DNA of 64,000 nt from Variovorax sp. Root318D1 (GCF_001424835.1 NZ_LMCQ01000001.1:156284-220283), one strand, 5' to 3'; positions 28,298-37,095 are shown, numbered from the stretch's first letter. A program made the numbers and translations. Notes: generated from the letters alone by a model not told the origin.

Positions 28298-29260
28298 ATG
28301 GGCCCCGGCAACCGACCTCTCGATCTCGAATGGCTGGAAGATTTCATCGCCCTGGCCGAGAGCGGCAATTTCTCGCGCGCGGCGCTGGCGCGCTCCATCG
28401 CCCAGCCCGCGTTCAGCCGGCACATCCGCGCGCTCGAGGAATGGGTGGGTGTCGACCTGTTCGACCGCAGCGCGCACCCGGCGGCGCTCACCGCGGCGGG
28501 CAGGCGCCTCCAGCCGCTGCTGCAGGAGGTGCTGGCCGCCCTGGAGGCCGCCCGCATCAAGGCGCGCGCCGCACACGACATGGCTGCCGCGAGCCTGAGC
28601 TTTGCCGCCACGCACGTGCTCTCTCTGACCTTCTTTCCGCGCTGGCTGGGCAGCGTTGAGGCGCGGCTGAGCCTGGGGCCGATTCAGACCATTTCCGACA
28701 GCTCGCAGGCCTGCGAAGACCTGATGCTGCAGCGACGCGTGCAGTTCGTGCTGTGCCACGGCCATGCCGGCGTGCCGGGCCGGCTCGACGAGGCGCAATA
28801 CCCCATGCAGCGCCTGAGCGAGGACGTGCTGCTACCTGTGGCAGCGCCGGATGCGAGCGGTGCGCCCTTGCATGCGCTGGGCGCGGATCAGGCGCCTTCG
28901 GTGCTGGCGTACAGCGAGGCGTCCGGCCTCGGCCGGATCATGCGGGCGATCCAGGACAGCGAGTTCGGCAAGGACTTCGCGCCTTCGCTGCCGGTGGTCT
29001 TTACGGCTCACCATGCCGTGCTGCTGCGCACCATGGCACTCGAAGGGCGTGGCCTGGCGTGGCTGCCCATGAGCCTGGTCGCGGACGACCTGCGCAGCGG
29101 CGCGCTGGTGGACGCGGGAGCGGGCGGCTGGCGCGTGCCGGTGGACATCCGGCTGTACCGGCAGGCCGCGCACATGGCACCCGTGGCCGAGGCGCTGTGG
29201 CAACTGGTGGCCGATGGCACCGAAGCCGGCCCGACGGAGGTCAGCGCCCGAGCGCCCTGA
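28298..29260 (+). CDS. LysR-family transcriptional regulator
   Basis: The 320-residue protein has an N-terminal winged helix-turn-helix (LDLEWLEDFIALAESGNFSRAALARS and QPAFSRHIRALEEWVG) and a C-terminal effector domain. ATG 28298 is chosen because it places the HTH at the usual distance from the start; the frame is open to 28175 but that part is not LysR-like. It is divergent from the tartrate-type operon and so is its likely activator, with the pathway substrate or a product as co-inducer. Confidence 0.92.
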   Translation: MGPGNRPLDLEWLEDFIALAESGNFSRAALARSIAQPAFSRHIRALEEWVGVDLFDRSAHPAALTAAGRRLQPLLQEVLAALEAARIKARAAHDMAAASLSFAATHVLSLTFFPRWLGSVEARLSLGPIQTISDSSQACEDLMLQRRVQFVLCHGHAGVPGRLDEAQYPMQRLSEDVLLPVAAPDASGAPLHALGADQAPSVLAYSEASGLGRIMRAIQDSEFGKDFAPSLPVVFTAHHAVLLRTMALEGRGLAWLPMSLVADDLRSGALVDAGAGGWRVPVDIRLYRQAAHMAPVAEALWQLVADGTEAGPTEVSARAP

Positions 29261-29302
29261 ACACGCCGCCGGTGTCACCGAAGGCATCCGGTGCGGCCGC
29301 AG

Positions 29303-29776
29303 TCATGGCACGGGCTCCGGCACCGTGGAGATGGCGCTTCGGCGGTCGATCTTCTGGCTCAGCACGATGGAGGTCTGCGTCTGGTGGATGCCGTCGAGCT
29401 GGCCGAGCTGGTCCAGCAGCACGTCCAGTTTCTCGGGCGTCTCGCAGCGCAGGAAGACCATGTAGTCGAACTGTCCGCTCACGGCCGAGAGCTCTTCCAC
29501 CTCCGGCAAGCGCTCGAGCGCCCGGATCACGGCCGGGGCGCTCTTCGCATTGACGCTGATGCCGCAGATCGCCCGCACCGCGGCTTGCTCGAGCCTTTGC
29601 CCGAGGCGCACGCCGTAGCCCGCGACCACGCCTTCGCGCTCGAGCCGGGCAATGCGCGCGACCACCGTGGTGCGCGCGATCTTGAGCTTTCGCGCCAGGT
29701 TGGCCGCGGGCTCGCGGGCGTTGGCCTGCAGCAGGCTCAGCAGGTGTCGGTCGAGATCATCCAGTCTTCCATCCAT
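29303..29776 (-). CDS. Lrp/AsnC-family transcriptional regulator
   Basis: This 157-residue regulator has an N-terminal HTH (LDRHLLSLLQANAREP, then LARKLKIARTTVVARIARLE) and a C-terminal RAM/AsnC ligand domain. Members respond to amino acids. It lies 130 bases downstream of a saccharopine-dehydrogenase-family gene on the same strand. A role in controlling that gene, perhaps with lysine or a related amino acid as effector, is plausible but not shown. Confidence 0.92.
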   Translation of the reverse strand: MDGRLDDLDRHLLSLLQANAREPAANLARKLKIARTTVVARIARLEREGVVAGYGVRLGQRLEQAAVRAICGISVNAKSAPAVIRALERLPEVEELSAVSGQFDYMVFLRCETPEKLDVLLDQLGQLDGIHQTQTSIVLSQKIDRRSAISTVPEPVP

Positions 29777-29905
29777 CGCACGGTCTCCTCGAATTCGAGT
29801 GATTTGACCGGGATGCTAAGGCAGTGCACGAAGGGACGCCCACGCGGTCGAGCCGCGGCGGTGCCGGGGATGTGCGTGCCCCGGCGGCGGGCGCGTGCGA
29901 AGTGC

Positions 29906-31039
29906 TCAGGCTTCGGCCGCCTCTTTGTGTGCGGGGCTCGAAGCGCTTGCGCCTAGGCCCTGGTAGTAGTGGCCCACGCGCGTCGAGAGAAACTCTTCGA
30001 GCCGTGCCTGCTCCTGCCCGACGAAACCGGCGCTCGGCAGCTTTCCCTGCAGAAGAAGCTCCAGCACGCCGACCACGCCGGCGGCCGTGGTGAGCTCGAT
30101 GGCGGTGCGCTCCTTGCCGCGAAGCGTGGCGCCGAAGACGCGGCCCACGCGGGTTTCCTGTTCGAAGCGGCCCTCGCGCAGGCCCGAGGCCGAAGCGAAC
30201 ACGATGACGACGTCCTCGCGGCTGTGCGGCACGGCGTGCTCCAGCACTTGGCGCAGCAGGTCGCGCCGCTCGATCAAGCGCAGGTCATGGAGCAGGAAGT
30301 TCATCGCATCGCGATGTCCCGGATAGCGGATGGTCTTGTAGTCGAGATTGCGCACCTTGCCGCGCAAGGTCTCGCACAGCGTGCCCAGACCGCCCGAAGT
30401 GTTGAAGGCCTCGAAGGCCTCGGCATCCAGCGTGAAGGTCTCATGGCCTTCGAGCGGCTGCACCGAAACGAGCTGGCCGTTGACGATCGCGTCGCAAGCA
30501 TTGCAGTACTCGTTGATGACGCCGTCGATGCTCCAGGTGAAGTTGTAGCGAAGGCTGTTGGTGGCGTTGCGCGTCAGCGCACCGACGCGAAGGCGCAGGT
30601 CGTACAGCTCGTCGAAGTCTCCCGCCAGATGGCCGCCGAGCATCCCGATCACGCCGGGCGCCAGGCCGCTTTGCGGCATCAGCACCGAGGTGGCATCGCT
30701 GGACAGCTGGCGGATGGCGTGGGTCGCGGCCACATCCTCGGTGAGGTCGAAGTAGTGCACGCCCAGCCTGGCCGCCTGCGTGGCGACGCGCGCGGCGAGG
30801 AAGAAAGGCAATGCATTGATGACCACGGTGTGCGCGGCCAACTCGCCGGCGAGCGCGGTGTCGTCTTCCACGTTCAACGTGATCCGCCGGACCAGCGGAT
30901 CGCTGGACGGTTTGCCCGCAAGTTGGTCGGCCAGCGTCACGGGCACACGGTGGTATTCGGCCACCATGTCGGCCACCGTACTGCCCACCTTTCCTGCGCC
31001 AAGAACCAGAACGTTCCTGAGTTGTAGCTGCTTCGACAT
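29906..31039 (-). CDS. Saccharopine dehydrogenase-family NAD(P)-dependent oxidoreductase
   Basis: This 377-residue protein has an N-terminal Rossmann fold with LVLGAGKVGS at residues 12-20, then HTVVINALPFF and VHYFDLTED, and a saccharopine-dehydrogenase C-terminal domain (GLAPGVIGMLGGHL, GLGTLCETLRGKVRNLDYKTIRYPGH). Relatives include lysine 6-dehydrogenase and saccharopine reductase, so an L-lysine or amino-acid oxidation role is possible. ATG 31039 is used, with GGAG seven bases upstream. The Lrp gene follows. No partner enzyme is nearby to identify the substrate. Confidence 0.85.
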   Translation of the reverse strand: MSKQLQLRNVLVLGAGKVGSTVADMVAEYHRVPVTLADQLAGKPSSDPLVRRITLNVEDDTALAGELAAHTVVINALPFFLAARVATQAARLGVHYFDLTEDVAATHAIRQLSSDATSVLMPQSGLAPGVIGMLGGHLAGDFDELYDLRLRVGALTRNATNSLRYNFTWSIDGVINEYCNACDAIVNGQLVSVQPLEGHETFTLDAEAFEAFNTSGGLGTLCETLRGKVRNLDYKTIRYPGHRDAMNFLLHDLRLIERRDLLRQVLEHAVPHSREDVVIVFASASGLREGRFEQETRVGRVFGATLRGKERTAIELTTAAGVVGVLELLLQGKLPSAGFVGQEQARLEEFLSTRVGHYYQGLGASASSPAHKEAAEA

Positions 31040-31204
31040 TTTGTTCTCCAAGGAGCAATGGCTCCGTGAAGAAAAATGTAGAAGCAATGGCTGGCAGCCG
31101 CCAGAGAGCAGAACGTCGAAAGCGCCAGCCGTTTCGTCGCTTCGACCAACTCAGGTGACGATTCGAAGCGCTGCCGTTGTGGATCTAGGAACTTGGCCGT
31201 GCCG

Positions 31205-31987
31205 TCATTCGCGTTGGGCCCGGAACGCGGCTTCTCCGGCATCCGACACCTCGACCCATTTCTTGTCGGGCACGGCTTCCACCGTGTAGTTGTCGTGCCA
31301 GTTCCACCACTTGTAGGTCGGCGTTTGCGGATAGCCCTCGGGCGAATCTTCCCAGACCTCCTGCCGGCCCAGCGGCGTGATGTCGAGGTAGTTCCAGGTG
31401 TTGCCCATCTGCTCGTCGCCGCGGTTGTTGAGAAAGTAGGTGCGGAACACGCGGCCGCCATCGCGGAAGAACACGTTGGTGCCGTGCCACTCGTCGACGC
31501 CGAAGTCGGCATCGAAACTGTCGGTGAGGGTGAACCACGGGATCTCCCATCCCATGCGCGCCTTGAGCCGCGCGATGTCTGTCTGCGGCGCACGCGAAAC
31601 GAAGATAAGCGTGGTGTCGCGCGCATTGAGGTGGGCGACGTGGGCAACCTGGTCGGCCACCATGGAGCAGCCCCGGCAGGCGTGGTCGGGCCAGCCGAAC
31701 ACGCCGGGCTCGAAGAAGGCGCGGTAGACGATCAACTGGCGCCGGCCGTCGAACAGGTCGAGCAGGCTGGCCTTGCCTGCGGGTCCCTCGAATGCATACG
31801 CTTTATCCACTGCCATCCAAGGCATTCGCCGGCGTTCGGCGGCCAGCGCATCGCGTGCGCGGGTCTGGGCCTTTTCCTTCACGAGCAGTTGTTCGCGCGC
31901 AGCCTCCCACGCCTGGGGCGATACGACGGGCGGCGTCTGCATGGCGGGCTGGCCGCCTCCGGGGCCGTTCTCGGTTGAGGTACTCAT
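31205..31987 (-). CDS. DUF899 family thioredoxin-fold protein
   Basis: The 260-residue product matches the DUF899 family, predicted to have a thioredoxin-like fold. It has WMAVDKAYAFEGPAGKASLLDLFDGR, an ACRGCSM motif resembling a redox CxxC site (Cys-Arg-Gly-Cys), and NTWNYLDITPLGRQE. There is no signal peptide. An AGGAG site precedes ATG 31987. The function is unknown; a thiol or peroxide-related role is only a guess from the fold and CxxC. It appears monocistronic. Confidence 0.85.
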   Translation of the reverse strand: MSTSTENGPGGGQPAMQTPPVVSPQAWEAAREQLLVKEKAQTRARDALAAERRRMPWMAVDKAYAFEGPAGKASLLDLFDGRRQLIVYRAFFEPGVFGWPDHACRGCSMVADQVAHVAHLNARDTTLIFVSRAPQTDIARLKARMGWEIPWFTLTDSFDADFGVDEWHGTNVFFRDGGRVFRTYFLNNRGDEQMGNTWNYLDITPLGRQEVWEDSPEGYPQTPTYKWWNWHDNYTVEAVPDKKWVEVSDAGEAAFRAQRE

Positions 31988-32440
31988 CCTGGAATCTCCT
32001 GGTTGGGCGAATGTCCGTACCTCAAGTGAAGCGCGATGCCATCCGCGGCTTGCTCGTCGCTCGTGGTCGAGCCCGGAGAGACAGTTTGGCGCGGCCGCTC
32101 GAAAATTGGGAGTAACAAGTGTGGCGGGATTGCAGGTGCGACGCCGATCGCAACAGGGGTGCGAACGAGTGTCGCCGCGGACAGCAGCGCAAGCGACTCG
32201 GCACAGCCCGCTCTGCTACGATCTGCCCACGGGAAAACAGCCTCCCGTTCTGCAAAGTCAGACGGTGTTCCGTCCAAGTGCTGGTGACCCAACGGAGCTT
32301 TTCGTGGACACCGCCTTGCCTGACACACCTCCTGCGCTTTCTGCGCGCCTGCACACCGTTTTCTTCACCGGAGCTCCGCGCTTCTGGCCCAAACGAGGGT
32401 TCGCGAGCCTTCACGGAATTGCCTCCATGAAGGAGGCGCG
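31988..32440. other. 453-base intergenic region without a supported gene
   Basis: This gap separates the divergent DUF899 and MFS genes. The third-position GC bias of the neighbours is absent and no open frame here resembles a protein. I see no repeat or clear operator. Just before the MFS start, ATGAAGGAGGCGCGATGA (32427-32444) is a five-codon minicistron, MKEAR, whose codons include the AAGGAGG ribosome site and whose stop overlaps the MFS ATG; this may be accidental. Confidence 0.6.
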
Positions 32441-33703
32441 ATGAGTGCGACTCGCTTCTCCTTTCCCGGGATCTTGCTGGCGCGCCTGCTGCCTCCCGGC
32501 GTCGATCCCGGTGCCTTGCCCTTGCTTGCCGCACGCGGGCTGCGCGCCTTCGGAGACGGCTACATGGCGGTGCTGCTGCCAGCCTATCTGCTGTCGATCG
32601 GGCTCGGCACGCTCGAGGTGGGTATCGTCAGCACGGCGACGATGCTGGGCTCCGCGCTCGCCACGCTCGGGGTCGGCGCCTGGGGGTATCGATTCGCGGG
32701 CGGGCGACTGCTTCGCTGGGCGGCGTTGCTGATGGCGGCCACGGGCCTCGGCTTTGCGGGGCTGACGTCGTTCTGGCCGCTGCTGGTCGTCGCGCTGGTC
32801 GGCACACTCAATCCCAGTTCAGGCGATGTCAGCGTGTTTCTCCCGCTCGAGCATGCCCGCCTGGCCGCAGCGGCACAAGGCCACGCGCGCACGGCGCTGT
32901 TCGCGCGCTACAGCCTCACGGGTGCGTTGTGTGCAGCCCTGGGTGCGCTGGCGGCCGCCGTGCCGGACTGGCTCGTTCGGCACAGCGAGTTCGCGCGGCT
33001 CGATGCACTGCGCGGCATGTTCGTCTTCTACGGCGCGATCGGGCTCGCTGTCTTCTGGCTCTACCGAAATCTGCCGGCACATGCTGGCGCCGGCAACGCG
33101 GACAGCATGTCTGTCGCACCGGCTCCGCTCGGGCCGTCGCGCCGGGTTGTGATGCGGTTGGCGGCGCTCTTCAGCGTCGATTCGTTTGCCGGTGGACTGG
33201 CGATCAACGCCCTGATGTCACTGTGGCTGCTGGAGCGATTCGGCTTTTCGTTGACACAGGCCGGCGTGTTCTTCTTCTGGACCGGCCTGCTCGGTGCGGC
33301 GTCGCAGCTCGCGGCACCGGTGGTCGCCCAGCGCATCGGCTTGCTCAACACCATGGTCTTCACGCACCTGCCGGCCAACGTCTGCCTCGTGCTGGCCGCG
33401 TTGGCGCCCAGCCTGCCGGTCGCGCTCGGACTGCTGATGGTTCGCAGCGCACTGTCGTCGATGGACGTGCCCACGCGAACGGCCTACGTGATGGCGGTCG
33501 TCACGCCCGCGGAGCGCAGCGCCGCCGCGAGCTTCACTGCCGTGCCGCGCAGCCTCGCCGCGGCCATCAGCCCGACGATCAGCGGGGCGCTGTTTGCAGC
33601 CGGATGGATCTCGTTGCCGCTGATCGCCTGCGGGCTGCTCAAGATCTCCTACGACCTCGCGCTCTGGCGTGCCATGCGGCGGGACCGGGTCGACGGGGAG
33701 TGA
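32441..33703 (+). CDS. Major facilitator superfamily transporter
   Basis: This 420-residue integral membrane protein has about 11-12 hydrophobic helices and the two-halved MFS layout. The first half shows RGLRAFGDGYMAVLLPAYL and a short basic loop after helix 2-3; the second shows DVPTRTAYVMAVV and SAAASFTAVPRSL, typical of an MFS subgroup annotated as sugar or drug transporters. Ribosome site AAGGAGG at 32430-32436 supports the start. The substrate is unknown and there are no linked genes. Confidence 0.88.
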   Translation: MSATRFSFPGILLARLLPPGVDPGALPLLAARGLRAFGDGYMAVLLPAYLLSIGLGTLEVGIVSTATMLGSALATLGVGAWGYRFAGGRLLRWAALLMAATGLGFAGLTSFWPLLVVALVGTLNPSSGDVSVFLPLEHARLAAAAQGHARTALFARYSLTGALCAALGALAAAVPDWLVRHSEFARLDALRGMFVFYGAIGLAVFWLYRNLPAHAGAGNADSMSVAPAPLGPSRRVVMRLAALFSVDSFAGGLAINALMSLWLLERFGFSLTQAGVFFFWTGLLGAASQLAAPVVAQRIGLLNTMVFTHLPANVCLVLAALAPSLPVALGLLMVRSALSSMDVPTRTAYVMAVVTPAERSAAASFTAVPRSLAAAISPTISGALFAAGWISLPLIACGLLKISYDLALWRAMRRDRVDGE

Positions 33704-33831
33704 CCTGCCGCGTCCGATCTGCGGTCCCGATCCGACATGGCGGTGGTCACGGCCGCGACTGATGCAACGCCGAAGCTGCGTTACACCCCGGCAGAAGGGC
33801 GCACATTCGCGCATCTTTCAAGGAACCTCGA

Positions 33832-34128
33832 ATGAAATACTACCTGTGCAAGTTCTTGCCTCCGCGCGCCGATTTTCTTGCGACGATGACGCCCGAGGAG
33901 GTCGACCTGATGAAGCGTCATGGCGCCTTCTTGAATGATTTGCTCGACAAGGGCATCGTGGTCGCGCACGGACCTGTGGATGATCCGGCGGGCGGGTGGG
34001 GCTTGTCGCTCTACCAGGTCGGCGACGACGTGGACGTCAAGGCCTTGGCCGCGCAAGACCCGATGGTGGCAGTTGGCGGTGCACGCTACGACGTTCTTCC
34101 GATGCGCCACTTGCGTTCACGCGGCTGA
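33832..34128 (+). CDS. YciI/YCII-domain protein
   Basis: This 98-residue protein matches the YCII fold, a ferredoxin-like barrel with a conserved histidine-aspartate pair. It shows MKRHGAFLNDLLDKGIVVAHGPV, with the usual His, and the closing DPMVAVGGARYDVLPM. AAGGA lies eight bases before the ATG at 33832. Family members are small dimers of mostly unknown function, some linked to hydrolytic dechlorination or peroxide use. It is cytoplasmic and apparently transcribed alone. Confidence 0.85.
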   Translation: MKYYLCKFLPPRADFLATMTPEEVDLMKRHGAFLNDLLDKGIVVAHGPVDDPAGGWGLSLYQVGDDVDVKALAAQDPMVAVGGARYDVLPMRHLRSRG

Positions 34129-34267
34129 TTCTCCTGGTCTGCATTTCGCGCTTCGATGGACTTGCAGTGCCTCCCGCAACGGCGTAGAACCATGGTGTTA
34201 TTGGTTCGACCTCGCAGCAATTTGAGCATCTGAAATAGGCAAGTCGCTGGTTCAAAGGAGATGAAGC

Positions 34268-34825
34268 ATGTTGGCAGCCGAATGCGCGTGGGCCATCCTG
34301 CGCGCCGAGCACGCTCGCACCCGGGAGTTGTTGGCGCGACTTCATACCGTGATGAAAGCAGAGGAGGACGAGGCGTGCGGAAGGCGGCGGGCGGCGTCCG
34401 CCATCAGGATCATCGAACGTCTCGAAGCCTTCGAAGAAGCGACGCATCGCCCCAAGGGCGTCGTCATGCTGAACATGCTGCGTGGCAGGTCTGGCGAAGC
34501 CGACGAGCTTCTGGGTGAGCTCGACGCGGAAAGCGAGCGCTGCAGCAGCCTTCTCTCGCAGGCCAAGGCTGCCTTGAAGCTTGCCGAAGCCGGCGACATG
34601 GGCGCGGCTGCAAAAGCCGAGGCTTTGTTGCAGCAGCACCGCAAGCTCATGTCCGTGCACCTGGACAAGGAGGACACGCTCCTGCATTCGCACACGGCGC
34701 TGCTCCTCACCGCAGAAGAATGGGCTGCCGTGGTGTCGTCCATTTCGAAGGAGGTGCGGGCCGCAAGGGAGCGTGAACGTCGGCGTCCACAAATGCACAG
34801 GCAGGTTTCTAGATTTGCGTCGTGA
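34268..34825 (+). CDS. Hemerythrin HHE-domain-like protein
   Basis: The 185-residue product looks like a four-helix hemerythrin/HHE domain. Candidate iron ligands are His near residue 15 (RAEHARTRELL), His near 60 (EEATHRPKG) and a cluster LLQQHRKLMSVHLDKEDTLLHSH around 121-143. Such domains bind a diiron centre and oxygen or nitric oxide. GGAG at 34257-34260 supports ATG 34268 rather than the out-of-frame ATG at 34261. The C-terminal tail is Arg-rich. It stands alone, convergent with the next gene. Confidence 0.8.
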   Translation: MLAAECAWAILRAEHARTRELLARLHTVMKAEEDEACGRRRAASAIRIIERLEAFEEATHRPKGVVMLNMLRGRSGEADELLGELDAESERCSSLLSQAKAALKLAEAGDMGAAAKAEALLQQHRKLMSVHLDKEDTLLHSHTALLLTAEEWAAVVSSISKEVRAARERERRRPQMHRQVSRFAS

Positions 34826-34872
34826 GAAAACAAGACCAAGACGCAAGCCCGGCCGAGGCGCGAAGGCGTCGC

Positions 34873-35220
34873 CTACGCTGATCCGATCTGGACGAATTCG
34901 CTGACCGACTCGAAGTGGTCGGCCGCCCAGGCACGCATCGATTCGAGCACCTCGGCTTCCGAGGGCCCGAAGGTCTGGTGGTGCTCCAGCGGCGTGGAGT
35001 TGACCTCGTCCGGGGCTTTCGGCGATCGGCGCTGGGGCATCCAGTACAGCGTCGCGGTGTAGCAGACGAGGTCCTGGGCAACCTGGACCAAGCCCGTTTG
35101 GTGGCCAATCTTCAGTTCGTAGTAGGGCACAGCGGAACCTGGGTTGATTGATGAAATGCGAACTTTAGTACTGTAATCGAGGAATGCGGTCGGCGAGCGT
35201 TCATAGGTGAAACCGGGCAT
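34873..35220 (-). CDS. Uncharacterised protein
   Basis: The 115-residue product, starting MPGFTYERSPTAFLDYSTKV, is not recognised. It contains PYYELKIGHQTGLVQVAQDLVCY and a C-terminal acidic helix (SEAEVLESMRAWAADHFE), and looks like a folded, soluble protein. The start is uncertain: ATG 35220 has no strong ribosome site and the frame is open to 35280. It diverges from the toxin-antitoxin pair and may share its regulatory region. It could be a recently acquired accessory gene. Confidence 0.5.
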   Translation of the reverse strand: MPGFTYERSPTAFLDYSTKVRISSINPGSAVPYYELKIGHQTGLVQVAQDLVCYTATLYWMPQRRSPKAPDEVNSTPLEHHQTFGPSEAEVLESMRAWAADHFESVSEFVQIGSA

Positions 35221-35240
35221 TCGGGAGTTTCCCGGGTCTC

Positions 35241-35278
35241 GGTTGCGTCCACGGTTGCAGTTTGCCCCTTGCGGTTGC
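35241..35278 (+). repeat. Three GGTTGC direct repeats upstream of the ParD-like gene
   Basis: GGTTGC occurs at 35241-35246, 35253-35258 and 35273-35278. They lie 26-63 bases before the antitoxin start at 35304, where an autoregulating antitoxin would bind. Confidence 0.4.
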
Positions 35279-35303
35279 AAAATGGAACCCTGATGGAGTT
35301 TCT

Positions 35304-35660
35304 ATGAGCCAGGCAGTCAAGATTTCAGACATGGAAATGAAGGCGCTGCGTGATGCGGCGCGGGTTAATAGCCGGTCGATTTCCGGCCAGGCCGAGCACT
35401 GGCTACGCATTGGGCGCGCCATGGAACGCGATCCGCAAGTCGGCTATTCCCGGGTCGAGATGGCTTTGCGCGGCCTGGAGCCGCTGACGCTCGATTCCCT
35501 CGCCGAAGCCGGGCAGGACGACTTCATCCAGGCCATGGCCGATGCACCCGCCACCGCCGTGGAAGAAGACTTCTGGCGCAACCGTCGGCGCCGGGGTGTG
35601 GGTGTGGGGCTCGATGACAAGGATCGATTGGTGTTTGGCACTCCCGCGGTGAAGCGTTGA
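35304..35660 (+). CDS. ParD-like antitoxin
   Basis: The 118-residue protein has an N-terminal ribbon-helix-helix-like region (AVKISDMEMKALRDAARVNSRSISGQAEHWLRIGRAME) as in ParD-like antitoxins that bind DNA as dimers. The C-terminal half carries no clear domain and could be the toxin-binding part. GGAG at 35295-35298 supports ATG 35304. The toxin gene begins seven bases later, so the two are co-transcribed. It should repress its own promoter, perhaps at the GGTTGC repeats. Confidence 0.8.
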   Translation: MSQAVKISDMEMKALRDAARVNSRSISGQAEHWLRIGRAMERDPQVGYSRVEMALRGLEPLTLDSLAEAGQDDFIQAMADAPATAVEEDFWRNRRRRGVGVGLDDKDRLVFGTPAVKR

Positions 35661-35667
35661 GCGCCGT

Positions 35668-36261
35668 GTGAGCCGTCCGACGATGATCATGTTGGCCGGC
35701 CCGAATGGCGCCGGCAAGACGACCTTCCATGAACTCGTCATACGTCCGCGGATCAAGGCGCTGTTCATCAATGCCGACCTGATCCAGCGCGAGGAACTCG
35801 GCGATTCTTCGATGGGCGCAGCCTACCGGGCGGCCGCCATTGCCGAAAGCCGCCGCAGGCAGGCCCTGGAGAAGGGCATCAGCTTCGTCTCCGAATCCAC
35901 GTTCTCCCATCCATCCAAGCTGGAACTGATCCGCGATGCGCAAGCCGCGGGGTTCCGGGTCGTGGTCTATCACATCAACGTGCGCCGGCCGGAGCTCTCG
36001 GTCAGCCGCGTGGCGCAGCGGGTGGACGAGGGCGGACACGACGTGCCCGAAGACAAGATCAGGGAGCGGTTCGAGCGCAACCAGCCGCTGATCCGCGAAG
36101 CCGTGCTGCTGGCCGACCATGCCTTCGTGTACGACAACTCCGGGCTCAACATGCCGGCGCGGCGCGTCATCGCCTTCACGAAGGGCCGGGTGACCGCTGC
36201 CTCTGAGGACCTCCCGGACTGGGCCAGGGCGCTCTACGGCCGGGAGCTCGGGCTGGTTTGA
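35668..36261 (+). CDS. Zeta-toxin family ATP-binding protein
   Basis: The 197-residue protein has Walker A GPNGAGKT near residues 11-18, INADLIQREELG and SESTFSHPSKLELIRDAQAAGF, the pattern of zeta/PezT toxins. Those kinases phosphorylate UDP-N-acetylglucosamine and block peptidoglycan synthesis. The start is GTG 35668, seven bases after the antitoxin stop; no ATG is nearby. Classic zeta toxins pair with epsilon or PezA, whereas here the partner looks ParD-like. Whether it is toxic or a housekeeping kinase is untested. Confidence 0.87.
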   Translation: MSRPTMIMLAGPNGAGKTTFHELVIRPRIKALFINADLIQREELGDSSMGAAYRAAAIAESRRRQALEKGISFVSESTFSHPSKLELIRDAQAAGFRVVVYHINVRRPELSVSRVAQRVDEGGHDVPEDKIRERFERNQPLIREAVLLADHAFVYDNSGLNMPARRVIAFTKGRVTAASEDLPDWARALYGRELGLV

Positions 36262-36381
36262 GGCGGCCCTCGCGTGCGCGTGCGCCCTCGGCCTACGCGG
36301 ATCTTCGTTGCCGGCTGTGCGGGTTTGGCAAGAATGTGGCCGAAGCTTGCAAAACTCCAACCGCCCGATGAAAGGTCTTCC

Positions 36382-36666
36382 ATGAGCGCCAACGAGCCAT
36401 CTCTCTCCGGACCCATTGCCGATGAACTGACGCCGCTGGAAATTTCCAAGGCGATGCTCGAGAGCGAAGAAGATCCGAACGTCGCGCGGCCACTCACGCC
36501 GCTGGGGCAGGCCGCTTCGGGCCTGGCGCCAAGACGCGCCCGCTCGTCATGGGCGCTCGCCTTGCGCAGCCCTGCGACGGCGTGGTGCGCCATCGCGGGG
36601 GTCGGTCTGATCGCGGCGCTGGTCTATGTGGCGCGGGAGCCTCGCCGGTCCCGGCGGGCGGGTTGA
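36382..36666 (+). CDS. Small single-pass membrane protein, unknown function
   Basis: The 94-residue product starts MSANEPSLSGPIADELTPLE. It has a soluble acidic N-terminal part of about 60 residues, a single hydrophobic helix near residues 68-86 (AWCAIAGVGLIAALVYVA) and a basic end (RRSRRAG), so it is probably anchored with its N-terminus in the cytoplasm or periplasm. ATG 36382 is preferred over upstream in-frame starts because the preceding sequence is not protein-like. It is not recognised as a known family. Confidence 0.55.
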   Translation: MSANEPSLSGPIADELTPLEISKAMLESEEDPNVARPLTPLGQAASGLAPRRARSSWALALRSPATAWCAIAGVGLIAALVYVAREPRRSRRAG

Positions 36667-36720
36667 CCGGCCTGAGGTAGCTCTCGTGGGCCCATTCAGC
36701 GCAGCAGGCCCTCCGGCCGC

Positions 36721-37095
36721 TCAGTACCGGTCGTCGCCGTAGCGGCGGTAATGCTCGCGTCGCTCCCACTCGCGGCGGCGCCATTCGCGGCGCTCGGCGC
36801 GGCGTTCCTCCCAGCTCGGACCCGGCTCGTAGTAGACCGGCGCTGGCGCCACGTAAGCGGGCGCCGGCTGGTAGCGCACTGGCGGGGCTGGCTGGTAGTA
36901 GACAGGGGGCGGCGGCGAATAAGCGGGCGCGGGTTCGTAGTAGACCGGCGCCGGCTCGCTGCTCACCACCACGCCTGGCACGGACACGCCCACGGACCAG
37001 CTCGTGCCCGCGGTGGCCGAGGCCACCCCGAAAAGAGCGCCGGCGGCCAACGCGCCAGAGAGGGCCAGCTTGAGGCCAGTTCGGGTCAAATTCAT
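36721..37095 (-). CDS. Secreted Pro/Tyr-rich repeat protein
   Basis: The 124-residue product has a signal peptide (residues 1-29, KLALSGALAAGALFGVASATA). A repetitive middle follows, built of PAPVYYEPAP-like units (about five copies), then a charged Arg/Glu-rich tail (ERRAERREWRRREWERRE). Similar short proteins with YYXPAP repeats are common in Burkholderiales and may sit in the periplasm or envelope; function is unknown. AGGAG lies just upstream of ATG 37095. Confidence 0.7.
   Translation of the reverse strand: MNLTRTGLKLALSGALAAGALFGVASATAGTSWSVGVSVPGVVVSSEPAPVYYEPAPAYSPPPPVYYQPAPPVRYQPAPAYVAPAPVYYEPGPSWEERRAERREWRRREWERREHYRRYGDDRY

Noticed and set aside
32119..32430. 103-codon frame in the 453-base intergenic region
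   Set aside because: Cys/Arg-rich without domain; no coding bias; probably a chance open frame.
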